NCBI RefSeq assembly: GCF_001721045.1
Contig: NZ_MDER01000086.1
Span: forward strand, 186,001-250,000
Length of the DNA: 64,000 nt
Direction of reading: 5' to 3'
DNA from: Paenibacillus nuruki
GTDB lineage: Bacteria; Bacillota; Bacilli; Paenibacillales; Paenibacillaceae
Shown: piece by piece, positions 1 through 8,371 of the stretch
Position numbering within the stretch: the first letter of the stretch is position 1
Layout of the letters: every line of letters starts with the position of its first letter
The notes under the pieces: generated by a model
What the model was told of the DNA's origin: nothing
What the model saw: only the letters and a program-made list of their open reading frames with translations
Databases searched by the model: none
Translations under genes and position numbers: made by a program

Positions 1-100
1 CCAAAATAAAGGGGATAATCACAATCAATGCAAAAAACAAGGTTGCAGGTCCTACAAAAACAATCTGTTGAATCCATTGTGACGCTTTTTTACCGACCAT
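1..100 (-). CDS. sugar ABC transporter permease, N-terminal fragment
   Basis: The gene starts at the ATG whose complement is at 98-100 and runs off the left edge of the window. A strong GAAGGAGG ribosome site lies just upstream. The 33 visible residues begin MVGKKASQWIQQIVF and enter a hydrophobic stretch, as in the first membrane segment of MalF/UgpA-type carbohydrate ABC permeases. The family call rests on this short start only, so other ABC permeases remain possible. It is divergent from the TspO-like gene. Confidence 0.5.
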   Translation of the reverse strand, partial: MVGKKASQWIQQIVFVGPATLFFALIVIIPFIL

Positions 101-409
101 ATTCAATGTCCTCCTTCAAGTCCCTTTTATCAGCTGAAACAATCAACATATTGTTATATACCCAAGGTTTGTCAAATTGATGACTGTTTTAGGAATATTC
201 ATTTCAAATTATGAGAGCGTATTCATTTTTTTGAATCCAATACATGCATATATGAGTATATCCATATGATTACTTTCATCACTTCTGCTAATAGGTGGTA
301 AATAACTCATCCTGTGTAATTACAGCTTCAAATGGGTATATAGTTAAAGCATTCTGTTTATTGAATGTTAGCTTTACATATAAACTCAAAAAATAAGGAG
401 GGGCTCCTA

Positions 410-1168
410 TTGTCCAAACTCAATACGTACAAATGGCTTAATGCAGTAGCTATCGCAGCTGTATTGGTTATGAATTATCTAGCAGCGACATTACCGTTAT
501 TTGGTAGAGGTACAGGTGAAATTTCAGACATGTTCGAAATTCTATTAACACCTGCTAGTTATGCATTTTCCATATGGTCTGTAATCTATCTGCTATTAGT
601 CGGCTTTGTAATTTATCAATTCCGCAATTCTTCTGAAAGTAACGAAGGAATCGAAGCAGTCGGAATGTGGTTAGTCATCAATTCATTATGTAATATCATC
701 TGGTTATTCTTCTGGCACTCTTTATTAACTGAGATTGCAACAGTGATTATTATTTTGTTATTATTAACCACCATTGTGTTGTATGTACGCACAAGAAGAA
801 TCGTTCGTCCTTCTGTAGCGCAGATTATTCTCGTCAAATTACCTTTCAGTATTTATATGGGTTGGGTATCCGTAGCTACTATTTTGAATATAGGGATCGT
901 CTTACACAAAAATGATTGGTCTGGTTTTGGACTATCACCGACTGTCTGGTCAGTCATTGGACTAATCGTAGGTGCATTGATTGCTCTTGTGATTGGATAT
1001 CGCTATCGTGATAGTATTTATCCGCTTGTCTTTGTATGGGCGTATAGTGCGATTGCATTCAAACATCAAGACTCCCATGCCACATGGTTAACGGCTATTA
1101 TTTTAGCAGTTGTGCTGTTTATCTATGCGATCCTTATCTTCTTTGTTCGTAATCGTACAAGGGATTAA
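410..1168 (+). CDS. TspO/MBR-related tryptophan-rich sensory membrane protein
   Basis: This is an integral membrane protein of about 252 residues with seven or so hydrophobic segments. The segment TPASYAFSIWSVIYLLL near its start is characteristic of the longer bacterial TspO/MBR-related proteins annotated as tryptophan-rich sensory proteins. An in-frame ATG exists at 365, but AAGGAGGGG at 395-403 sits the right distance from a TTG at 410, so TTG is the preferred start. The gene is single, with a terminator downstream. Ligand and role are unknown; TspO relatives bind porphyrins or take part in stress responses, but that is not shown here. Confidence 0.7.
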   Translation: MSKLNTYKWLNAVAIAAVLVMNYLAATLPLFGRGTGEISDMFEILLTPASYAFSIWSVIYLLLVGFVIYQFRNSSESNEGIEAVGMWLVINSLCNIIWLFFWHSLLTEIATVIIILLLLTTIVLYVRTRRIVRPSVAQIILVKLPFSIYMGWVSVATILNIGIVLHKNDWSGFGLSPTVWSVIGLIVGALIALVIGYRYRDSIYPLVFVWAYSAIAFKHQDSHATWLTAIILAVVLFIYAILIFFVRNRTRD

Positions 1169-1226
1169 GAATGTAATAGATATGTAGTGCGATTGTGTTG
1201 CATGATCTTTAATTTGATCAAAAAAA

Positions 1227-1257
1227 GGCGTTCTCTTTTATAGAGAACGCCTTTTTT
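1227..1257. terminator. bidirectional terminator between tspO-like gene and ridA
   Basis: A 10-bp stem (GGCGTTCTCT paired with AGAGAACGCC) with a 5-nt loop is flanked by A6 and T6 runs, so it can serve both convergent genes. Confidence 0.85.
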
Positions 1258-1268
1258 AGTTCATCTAA

Positions 1269-1649
1269 TTATTTTTTCAAAGCGATAACTTCGATCTCAA
1301 CCAAAGCGTCTTTCGGTAGACGAGCTACCTGTACAGCACTACGTGCCGGATATGGTTCTTTGAAAAATTGACCATAAATCTCATTCATTGCTGCGAAATC
1401 ATTCATATCTTGCAAAAATACAGTCGTTTTGACCACTTGATCTAGACTGCTACCTGCGGCATCTAGAACAGCAGTGACATTTTCAAGAGCTACACGTGCT
1501 TGCTCTTGTACACCTTCTGCTAATTCTCCGCTGACAGGATCAAGACCCAATTGACCGGACGCGAAAATAAAAAGCCCTGTATCAATCGCTTGGGAATAAG
1601 GTCCAAGTGCTCTAGGAGCACGATCGGTAGAAATCGGTTGTTTGCTCAT
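1269..1649 (-). CDS. ridA: RidA family reactive intermediate/imine deaminase
   Basis: The product has 126 residues, the usual RidA/YjgF length. Family members hydrolyse reactive 2-aminoacrylate and related enamine/imine intermediates in the cytosol, protecting PLP enzymes. Visible signatures are GPYSQAI near residue 17, FASGQLGLDP, the arginine in PARSAVQVARLPKDALVEIE that contacts the substrate carboxylate, and the terminal EVIALKK. The start is ATG with AGAGG upstream. It is monocistronic and convergent with the TspO-like gene across a shared terminator. Confidence 0.9.
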   Translation of the reverse strand: MSKQPISTDRAPRALGPYSQAIDTGLFIFASGQLGLDPVSGELAEGVQEQARVALENVTAVLDAAGSSLDQVVKTTVFLQDMNDFAAMNEIYGQFFKEPYPARSAVQVARLPKDALVEIEVIALKK

Positions 1650-1803
1650 TGATCATAACCTCTTTTCATCAAAATAGTGTAATCGAATGTATACTCATAG
1701 TTTGCAGTATGCCTGAACTCATTTTAAGCGTGTACACTGGAGTTTGGCAATTTTTATCTGTTCAATCATGATGATCCTCTGTATGTTGAGTCACTCGTCG
1801 AAT

Positions 1804-3120
1804 TTAAAAGGAATGAGGATTGGGATTTTTCAATACTTTACGTCCTACTGTCAGGGCTAGTAATAACAATAGAATACCTACCGCTGTCTGAAATCCAAAT
1901 ACCTGCACCCATCTAGGCAAAGGCTCAATCCATTCAAAAATCTTACCACCTACCAGTGGCCCGATAAAAGAAGTCAGTCCTGTAATGGCAGAATAGACAG
2001 CGATAAACATCGGACGATCATTTTTCGGCGTATCTCCAATAATAAAGTTAAAAGATAATTGGTTGAATCCACCCACTCCTACGCCTAGCAACATATGAAT
2101 AATTAATAATGCCAGCACCGTCGGAATAATCGCATTTAGACTCCAAGCGATACAAGAAGCCGCAATAAATGGCAATGTCCAATACAGCAATGTTTTGTTG
2201 CTAAAGCGTGCATTCATATTGCCCCAGAAATAAAAGCTGATCATCATAAATATGGTCTGCACTACTGTCATCGTCGATGTAATCGAGTAACTCACATGCA
2301 GTACTTCTAACATCACATACGAGTATAACGGAACGACCAGTGTCTGCAACAATAACCAGCACGCTAGAAACCATGTTGCTTTCATAAATAGACCATCATA
2401 TAACGGCTTACGCAACATGGGTACGAACTTGGTCTCTGCTGAACGCTCGAAAGGTGCATCTGGATAGAATAAAAAGATCACCACATTCATAACAACACAG
2501 ATCCAGACAATAATATATAAAATCAGAAAACCTTGCCCGCCAGGATACTTATCCAGTAGAAATCCTCCGACAAATAACGTGATACTACCGAGCGCATTCA
2601 ATATTGTATTGCGAATCCCAAAATATCTACCTCGTAATCGTCCGGGCACAATATCCCCGATCAACGAAGCCCATACGACACCAATTACGGCATTCGCTAC
2701 AAAGGCTGAAATATACAACATAATAAAAGCAGGAACCCAGAGTTCTTTGGCAAAAATAAACGGTACAAGCCCTGTGGCTCCCCATAATACGCGGTGCAGA
2801 AATACAGATAAAATCAATACCCATTTCCGCTTATGTAATCGTTGGATAAGAAAAGCAACAATCACCTGTCCGACATTGACCAGTGTGGTTAATGCAATCA
2901 CAAATCCAATCTCTCCTGCTGTCGCACCAAGATACAGTAAAAAACCGGTTAAAAAAGGTCCTCCTAATAACGTTGCAAATATCGTGGCTGGAATGCCTTC
3001 TGCTGTAGCGATTCGTAAATGATTACGATACATCGAATATCGTCGCTTCTGCACATTCAAACGGTTAAGTCCAAGAGCACGTCTTCGTTTGATAAGTATC
3101 CTCTCCTTCGTAAATGACAA
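1804..3120 (-). CDS. major facilitator superfamily transporter
   Basis: The protein has up to 438 residues, about 12 membrane segments, and the loop signature GDIVPGRLRGRYFGIRN between segments, typical of MFS carriers. The substrate cannot be told from sequence. The start is unclear. The longest frame opens with a TTG (3118-3120) lacking a good ribosome site, while a good AAGGAGAGG lies inside the reading frame with only ATA or ATC codons at the right distance. An internal ATG at about residue 30, just before YRNHLRIATAEGIPA, marks where the conserved family region begins. Confidence 0.75.
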   Translation of the reverse strand: MSFTKERILIKRRRALGLNRLNVQKRRYSMYRNHLRIATAEGIPATIFATLLGGPFLTGFLLYLGATAGEIGFVIALTTLVNVGQVIVAFLIQRLHKRKWVLILSVFLHRVLWGATGLVPFIFAKELWVPAFIMLYISAFVANAVIGVVWASLIGDIVPGRLRGRYFGIRNTILNALGSITLFVGGFLLDKYPGGQGFLILYIIVWICVVMNVVIFLFYPDAPFERSAETKFVPMLRKPLYDGLFMKATWFLACWLLLQTLVVPLYSYVMLEVLHVSYSITSTMTVVQTIFMMISFYFWGNMNARFSNKTLLYWTLPFIAASCIAWSLNAIIPTVLALLIIHMLLGVGVGGFNQLSFNFIIGDTPKNDRPMFIAVYSAITGLTSFIGPLVGGKIFEWIEPLPRWVQVFGFQTAVGILLLLLALTVGRKVLKNPNPHSF

Positions 3121-3243
3121 AAGTAACCTTGACTACGAAAACTTTAGAGTTAGGTTTGTTTACCCTTCCTGAAGATAACCAAACGTTGATTATACTCTTG
3201 TTTAGACATGTATCCGTTATCATTTCAGCAATCATGCAACAAA

Positions 3244-3281
3244 CAAATTGATAAATAAATTGAATTTATTTGTTCAATTTG
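3244..3281. terminator. AT-rich long hairpin downstream of the histidine kinase gene
   Basis: Two 18-nt arms starting CAAATTGATAAATAAATT pair almost perfectly, with one bulge. It lies in the 186-bp gap between the kinase gene and the MFS gene, both on the minus strand, and probably ends the kinase transcript, although it lacks a GC-rich core. Confidence 0.45.
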
Positions 3282-3306
3282 CTTATGCCGATGATAAATG
3301 ATCGAT

Positions 3307-4737
3307 TTACAGCGTGGGAGATGAAGGCTCATCACGATCCATATGTAACAACGGAAGATAGAGGGCAAACGTGCTCCCTTCATTTTCTGTACTATCCATA
3401 TGCAGATAACCACCTAACATATTCGCTAGATCACGACTGATCGATAATCCTAGACCTGTACCTCCATAACGACGAGTGATCGAACTATCTGCTTGTTCAA
3501 AAGCTTCAAAAATCAATTGATGCTGAGACGGAGGAATCCCAATACCTGTATCTTGTACTGAAAATACAATCCATTCGCTATGATCTTCTGCACAGCGATA
3601 CAGATAAAGATGCAACGTGACGCTACCTTTTTGTGTAAATTTAAAAGCATTGGCAAGCAAATTACGCAAAATCTGTTGGATACGCTGAGCATCTGATGCC
3701 ATAGTCGGTGGAATATCATCTTCTTGTTCTGTATAGAAAGCAATCCCTTTTTTACGAGCCATAATCTCAAAATGCATCCGTAATCCTTCCAGCAGTTCAC
3801 GTAGATTCACTTCTTCATACGTAATATCCAGTTTGCCCGCTTCTACTTTGGACAAATCGAGTACATCATTAATCAATTCGAGAAGATCCAGACCCGATCG
3901 ATAGATCATTTCACTATAAAGAACCGTTTCTTCTACTGTCCGTTGATCTTCTTTGTCTGCCATCATCTGCGCTAAATTGATAATACTATTAAGCGGAGTG
4001 CGCAATTCATGAGACATATTAGCCAAAAATTCAGACTTGTATTGAGAGACCAATAACAATTGCTTGGCTCGTTCTTCTAACACAAATTGAGTCTGTTGCA
4101 GTTCTTCGGTCTGTTGATACAATAACTCATTGGCTCGTTCAAGTTGCAACATACGTTGTTGTTCCATATGAAAGTCACGCAAAATCAATACAAATACGCC
4201 ACTCATTAAAATAGACATCGGCAAAGTAAACGGCATGATCTCGAATACATAGACACGTGTCGGTACAACACCTAATACAGCAATATCAAATGCATTAACC
4301 ATATTCACGACCAGCACAGTGACAATCCCTTTGATAGACAACTTCACCGCACTATTACGCATCCAAATATTCAGAACAGCACAGACTGCTCCCAAAATGG
4401 TCAAATTCAACACACCTACAAAAGCTGCTGTATCAATACTGAAGGTTAATCGAGTTAATCCTATCCCAATACCTACCAACATAATAACAATCGGACGTGA
4501 ATAGACAGCTGCTGCTACGATTAAAGGCAAAAACCGTAGATCAAAAATAACGTTTTCACTTAACCGAAATCCAAAAAAGCAACTTGCCCAACCCGCAAAA
4601 ATCAATAAAAAGATTGAACTAATATACTTAATACGGGCTGAAAAGCGTATAAGGGCATATTTATAAATAATATTTGCCACATATGCAATGGTGACCATCA
4701 TACCCGCATTCATCAGGAAATTCTTTATGAACCCCAC
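3307..4737 (-). CDS. sensor histidine kinase with 5TM-LYT membrane domain
   Basis: The chosen start is GTG at 4737, preceded by AGAGGTGAT; an upstream in-frame extension of 26 residues has no ribosome site. The N-terminal half has about six membrane segments with the DLRFLPLIVAAAVYSRP motif of 5TMR-LYT sensors. A coiled coil of about 40 residues rich in Gln and Glu follows. The HisKA box is SHELRTPLNS, and the ATPase domain shows NLLANAFKF, DTGIGIP and GGTGLGLSI. There is no receiver domain and no response regulator next to it, so it is an orphan kinase. LYT domains in Firmicutes kinases are linked to cell-wall sensing, which is inference here. Confidence 0.88.
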   Translation of the reverse strand: MGFIKNFLMNAGMMVTIAYVANIIYKYALIRFSARIKYISSIFLLIFAGWASCFFGFRLSENVIFDLRFLPLIVAAAVYSRPIVIMLVGIGIGLTRLTFSIDTAAFVGVLNLTILGAVCAVLNIWMRNSAVKLSIKGIVTVLVVNMVNAFDIAVLGVVPTRVYVFEIMPFTLPMSILMSGVFVLILRDFHMEQQRMLQLERANELLYQQTEELQQTQFVLEERAKQLLLVSQYKSEFLANMSHELRTPLNSIINLAQMMADKEDQRTVEETVLYSEMIYRSGLDLLELINDVLDLSKVEAGKLDITYEEVNLRELLEGLRMHFEIMARKKGIAFYTEQEDDIPPTMASDAQRIQQILRNLLANAFKFTQKGSVTLHLYLYRCAEDHSEWIVFSVQDTGIGIPPSQHQLIFEAFEQADSSITRRYGGTGLGLSISRDLANMLGGYLHMDSTENEGSTFALYLPLLHMDRDEPSSPTL

Positions 4738-4829
4738 ATGATCACCTCTAATTTTAATGTAAAATAAAGTAAATTTATTATAGTATATTCCAATTAAATT
4801 TGCAGTATATACCACATCTTTTTTGCTTT

Positions 4830-4858
4830 TTGGTAACGTTTATAAATTCTGTTATGAT
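4830..4858 (+). promoter_or_regulatory. sigma-A-type promoter of the nitrilase operon
   Basis: TTGGTA (4830-4835), a 17-nt spacer and TATGAT (4853-4858) lie about 30 bp upstream of the start codon of the hydrolase gene. Confidence 0.55.
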
Positions 4859-4888
4859 GTCTGTATATGAACTTCAAGGAGGTTTGAA

Positions 4889-5752
4889 TTGGTTATGAAA
4901 TTTCGCGTATCGGCGGTACAATATCGCCTTCAAACGATAGCGTCTTTCGAAGACTTTGCAGCTCAAGTTACTCATTATGTGAAGACGGCTCAAGAATTTG
5001 AAGTCGATTTTATTCTGTTTCCCGAATTTTTCACCACTCAATTGTTATCCATAGGTGATGTGCACGGCAAAGCTTTAGGTATCGAGAAATTGCCCGAGTT
5101 TACCGACTCTTATATACATTTGTTTCAACAATTAGCTCAAGAAACAGGAATGCATATTATCGGTGGTACCCATGTGATCGAAAAAGAAGGAAAATTATAT
5201 AACACTGCTCATTTATTTTATCCAGATGGACGGGTAGCTGTACAGCCCAAACTTCATATTACACCAACAGAAGTGACCGAATGGAATATGTCACCCGGTG
5301 AAGGCTTAACCGTATTTGAGACCGATAAAGGTACAATTGCTTTATTAACTTGTTACGATATTGAATTTCCTGAAATTGTACGTATGGCAAAAGCTAAAGG
5401 TGCAGATGTCATCTTCTGTCCATCCTGTACTGATGATCGTCATGGATTCCATCGTGTTCGCTATACCAGTCATGCTCGTGCTGTCGAGAATCAAATCTAT
5501 GTAGTCACTACAGGAACAGTCGGTTCTTTACCAACGGTAGACTTTATGCGTGGTAACTTTGGACAAGCGGCTGTTATTACGCCTAACGATGTTCCTTTTC
5601 CACCACGAGGTATTCTAGTCGAAGGCGAGATTAATGATGATATGATCGTGACTGCCGATCTGGATCTAGAACTATTATATCAAGTCCGTGAAAAAGGTTC
5701 TGTTACCACATGGCGTGATCGCCGTACCGATCTCTACACCGATTGGTCTTAA
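4889..5752 (+). CDS. carbon-nitrogen hydrolase (nitrilase superfamily amidohydrolase)
   Basis: The cytosolic enzyme of 285-287 residues cleaves C-N bonds using a Glu-Lys-Cys triad. The Glu is in FPEFFTT near residue 48, the Lys in QPKLHITPTE, and the nucleophile in LLTCYDIEFPE. AAGGAGG at 4877-4882 fits either TTG 4889 or ATG 4895; the family usually begins near KFRVSAVQY, so both are acceptable. Four bases separate it from a GNAT gene. In Bacillus subtilis the YhcX protein, as I recall it, fuses a GNAT domain to this hydrolase domain; here they are separate genes in the opposite order. The substrate is unknown. Confidence 0.85.
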   Translation: MVMKFRVSAVQYRLQTIASFEDFAAQVTHYVKTAQEFEVDFILFPEFFTTQLLSIGDVHGKALGIEKLPEFTDSYIHLFQQLAQETGMHIIGGTHVIEKEGKLYNTAHLFYPDGRVAVQPKLHITPTEVTEWNMSPGEGLTVFETDKGTIALLTCYDIEFPEIVRMAKAKGADVIFCPSCTDDRHGFHRVRYTSHARAVENQIYVVTTGTVGSLPTVDFMRGNFGQAAVITPNDVPFPPRGILVEGEINDDMIVTADLDLELLYQVREKGSVTTWRDRRTDLYTDWS

Positions 5753-5755
5753 GTC

Positions 5756-6466
5756 ATGAGCACTTTCGAAAGTACTCTTCCATCATATTATAAATCTTGT
5801 TATGTATTCCATAACCAAATGCCATATCCTGCTATTGTGCGTTCTTATACCGAAAAAGATTTTGCAGACTTGATCGAAATTCAACGTGCGGCGTTCCCTC
5901 CACCCTATCCTTCGGAGTTGTGGTGGAATGCCGAGCAACTGCATGAACATATTTCTCACTTTCCGCAAGGAGCTCTTTGTATCGAAATCGATGGTGTGCT
6001 AGCAGGTTCGATGACTTCATTATTGATTCATTTCGATCCTGCACATCCTCAGCATACATGGGAAGAAGTCACAGATAACGGGTATATTCGCAATCATCAA
6101 CCGTCAGGAGATACACTGTATGTCGCTGATCTATGTGTACATCCTCATTATCGGCAATGGGGCTTGGGTAAATTAATGATGCAGTCGATGTATGAAGTGG
6201 TCACAGCGATGGGATTGACCCGATTGCTTGGTGCAGGTCGTATGCCCGGTTACCACAAAGTCGCTCAAGACTACACGCCACAACAATATGTCGAAGCGAT
6301 TACACAGGGTACACAATACGATCCGGTGATTTCTTTTCTACTGCGATGCGGACGAACACCACTGACGATTATTGAAAATTATTTAGATGATGAAGAATCA
6401 CTCCATTATGCTGTTCTGATGGAATGGCAAAATCCGCTTCTTATTAAACGTAACTTGAAAGGATGA
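5756..6466 (+). CDS. GNAT family N-acetyltransferase, YhcX N-domain-like
   Basis: The 236-residue product has the GNAT core: VADLCVHPHYRQWGLGKLMM carries the acetyl-CoA pyrophosphate loop (R/Q-x-x-G-x-G/A) around residue 140. It begins at ATG 5756, three bases after the hydrolase stop, and overlaps or abuts the next gene, so the three genes form one operon. Conserved stretches such as GDTLYVADLCVHP and GRMPGYHKV resemble the acetyltransferase half of YhcX-like fusion proteins. The acceptor is unknown; coupling of a hydrolase with an acetyltransferase suggests processing of one small amide or amine. Confidence 0.82.
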   Translation: MSTFESTLPSYYKSCYVFHNQMPYPAIVRSYTEKDFADLIEIQRAAFPPPYPSELWWNAEQLHEHISHFPQGALCIEIDGVLAGSMTSLLIHFDPAHPQHTWEEVTDNGYIRNHQPSGDTLYVADLCVHPHYRQWGLGKLMMQSMYEVVTAMGLTRLLGAGRMPGYHKVAQDYTPQQYVEAITQGTQYDPVISFLLRCGRTPLTIIENYLDDEESLHYAVLMEWQNPLLIKRNLKG

Positions 6467-6474
6467 CCTTATCA

Positions 6475-7146
6475 ATGGAATTTGTACGTATCAATCATAT
6501 CGAAGATCCGTTATTTGCAGATATGCACGGCTTAATGGGACGAATTTTCCCCGCAGAGGAAGTACTATCATTTGACCTGTGGAAAGAACCGTTAGAAGAT
6601 CCGGGTATCCGCGTGTTTGTAGCTGTACATGAAGGCAAAGTCGTAGGTGCAACAGAATATCGTTATTACGAAGATGATAATGTAGCAATGACTGACTTTA
6701 CAATTATCGGTGAACCCGGACTTGGGATCGGCGCTTTTCTAGCCCAACAACGCCAGCTCGATCTACAACAAGTCGCTAGTAAAGCAGGCAAAGAACTATT
6801 CGGTATGTTCGCTGAAATCTACGATCCCTATCGTATCGAACATCATGAGTTTGGTGGCATCAAACCCATGGACCCATTTGTACGCCGCGAAGTTCTGTCT
6901 CATCTAGGCTATCGCAAATTAGACTTCCCTTATATTCACCCTTCATGGAACAATGACGGTGAAGCCGTATCCGAACTCGATTTCTGCTTTTTAGCCTACG
7001 ATCCTGCAACTCAATCTCTACCCGGATCACTGATTGAAAAGTTCCTACGTCGTTACTACGCCGTCCTAGCTCAAAAACCAGAAGCATGGGAACAAATGGT
7101 CACCCAAGTCGGCCAACGCTCCCAAGTCTCTCTACTCCCACTCTAA
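6475..7146 (+). CDS. GNAT-like acetyltransferase, third gene of the nitrilase operon
   Basis: The product has about 223 residues with an N-terminal GNAT-like fold: VAVHEGKVVGATEYRYY resembles the central beta strands and the later half has helices, but the acetyl-CoA loop is weak (EPGLGIGAFLA). I chose ATG 6475 because AAAGGA lies upstream; an ATG at 6463 overlaps the preceding stop by ATGA and could equally start it. Being third in the operon it probably works on the same compound as its neighbours. No precise function is recognised. Confidence 0.65.
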   Translation: MEFVRINHIEDPLFADMHGLMGRIFPAEEVLSFDLWKEPLEDPGIRVFVAVHEGKVVGATEYRYYEDDNVAMTDFTIIGEPGLGIGAFLAQQRQLDLQQVASKAGKELFGMFAEIYDPYRIEHHEFGGIKPMDPFVRREVLSHLGYRKLDFPYIHPSWNNDGEAVSELDFCFLAYDPATQSLPGSLIEKFLRRYYAVLAQKPEAWEQMVTQVGQRSQVSLLPL

Positions 7147-7164
7147 AATAAAAAAAATCATACC

Positions 7165-7212
7165 AAAAAGCTGATGCCAGCGAGAAACACTTCCCTAGCA
7201 TCAGCCTTTTTA
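7165..7212 (+). terminator. terminator of the nitrilase-GNAT operon
   Basis: GCTGATGC pairs with GCATCAGC across a 20-nt loop and is followed by CTTTTT. The flanking A-run pairs with the T-run. Confidence 0.75.
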
Positions 7213-7430
7213 CATCCCCATTTATAATCATATGTATTTGATATATTCAATATATTTAAAATCCACACATTTTTTTCAATAAACTGTAAACTATTCCATC
7301 ATTTCACCCGTATATAAATATATAAAACAAACAAATTTCTTTAACACCAAAATCTTAAAATCCCTATAAACCAATCATACTCTCTTAACTTTCTTTCTCT
7401 ACCCTGCCCACACCCGCGGCGGAGCCGCAA

Positions 7431-7617
7431 GAAAAATCATTATTCCATGCCTGAGCACGTAGTAAGCGGAGAAAAGGGGAATCTTCTGAAAGTCGCCTTT
7501 GAACGGTGATCCCTACCGCATAGCAGTTATTCAAGTGATCATTGTTCACCAGCGACGCCAAGAAGATCCCCTTCTCGCAGCGCCTCTCCACGAGTCCAAG
7601 CATCCCATTATTTTTCG
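7431..7617. other. long imperfect hairpin in an intergenic region, unexplained
   Basis: This 187-bp stretch is more GC-rich than the DNA around it and folds back on itself. GAAAAAT (7431-7437) pairs with ATTTTTC (7611-7617), and ATGC (7447-7450) with GCAT (7600-7603). GCG-AGAA-GGGGA-TCTTCT (7466-7486, with small bulges) pairs with 7561-7578. GTCGC, TGAAC and GTGATC (7492-7511) pair with 7537-7556. It lies between convergent terminators of the acetyltransferase operon and the csbD-like gene. It could be a structured RNA or a decayed MITE. A short minus-strand reading frame across it has no good ribosome site. Confidence 0.5.
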
Positions 7618-7633
7618 CATTACAAATGAATAA

Positions 7634-7673
7634 GGCGATTGTGATATCCCCGATTAAGGATATTACAATCGCC
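7634..7673. terminator. bidirectional terminator downstream of the csbD-like gene
   Basis: A 16-bp stem with one G-U pair (GGCGATTGTGATATCC against GGATATTACAATCGCC) and an 8-nt loop. T-runs on both sides are short. Confidence 0.75.
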
Positions 7674-7780
7674 CTTTATGTTATGTGCCATCTATGTCGT
7701 TGTTAGTCACATGCAAGACTAATTTTACGATACTTTGACCATTCTGGCAAGTCTAAATTTAAACTCTATTTCAATATATC

Positions 7781-8008
7781 TTATAACAACGTGTTATTTG
7801 CACTATTTTCATAGTGACGCTTACTCCACGTATTGTACTCTTCTTCTGCTGCTTCTTTGCTATGTCCATAACGCTCTTGCAGTTTTCCGATAAACTTCTC
7901 TTTCTCGCCGTTGATCACATCAAGATCATCATCAGTTAGTTTACCCCACTGCTTTTTCGCTTCACCTTTAAATTGCGTCCATTTACCTTTGATAATATCA
8001 TCATTCAT
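7781..8008 (-). CDS. CsbD-like stress protein
   Basis: The 75-residue soluble protein begins at ATG 8008 behind AAAGGAG; a 13-residue upstream extension in frame lacks a ribosome site. The motif DDIIKGKWTQFKGEAKKQWG and the following LTDDDLDVINGEKEKF are typical of the CsbD/YjbJ family of small, charged general-stress proteins whose molecular role is not known. It is monocistronic with a strong downstream hairpin. I could not find a clear sigma-B promoter upstream, so stress control is only inferred from the family. Confidence 0.88.
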   Translation of the reverse strand: MNDDIIKGKWTQFKGEAKKQWGKLTDDDLDVINGEKEKFIGKLQERYGHSKEAAEEEYNTWSKRHYENSANNTLL

Positions 8009-8316
8009 TGTTATTCGCTCCTTTATCATTTTGGGTTGGATCAACACTGACAGATATGATGCTGTCTATCAGATGCTGATACTGACTTATTTGATTCAAA
8101 GCACATCCATATGAAAATTATGGTACAATAAAATAAATAGATAGCCTACCTAAATAAAAGAATAATATTCACTTGCTTGTTGAGCCTATAGCGTTTATTA
8201 TCCATACTCAAGGCATACAACCTTTTCAAGGATTGATATATAAGCTATCTTACATTTTATTTAACCTGACATTTTACTTCTGAATCGGTAGGGTAGTATA
8301 AGGAGGTAGCGGTTAA

Positions 8317-8355
8317 ATGATAGTACAGAGTATAGAATTTATTATAGGCGATTAG
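8317..8355 (+). CDS. possible 12-residue leader peptide before the yhgE-like gene
   Basis: AAGGAGG at 8300-8306 is the best ribosome site in this intergenic region and is followed, after about 10 nt, by ATG with 12 codons (MIVQSIEFIIGD) and TAG. It ends 16 nt before the start of the big membrane protein, whose own ribosome site (AGGTGG, 13 nt from its ATG) is poor. Translation of the leader could feed the downstream gene. A chance open frame cannot be ruled out. Confidence 0.4.
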   Translation: MIVQSIEFIIGD

Positions 8356-8371
8356 GTGGTATAACGAAGTT

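Noticed and set aside
7385-7603. 72-codon minus-strand reading frame across the long hairpin
   Set aside because: There is no ribosome site, composition is shaped by the inverted repeat, and the product resembles nothing.
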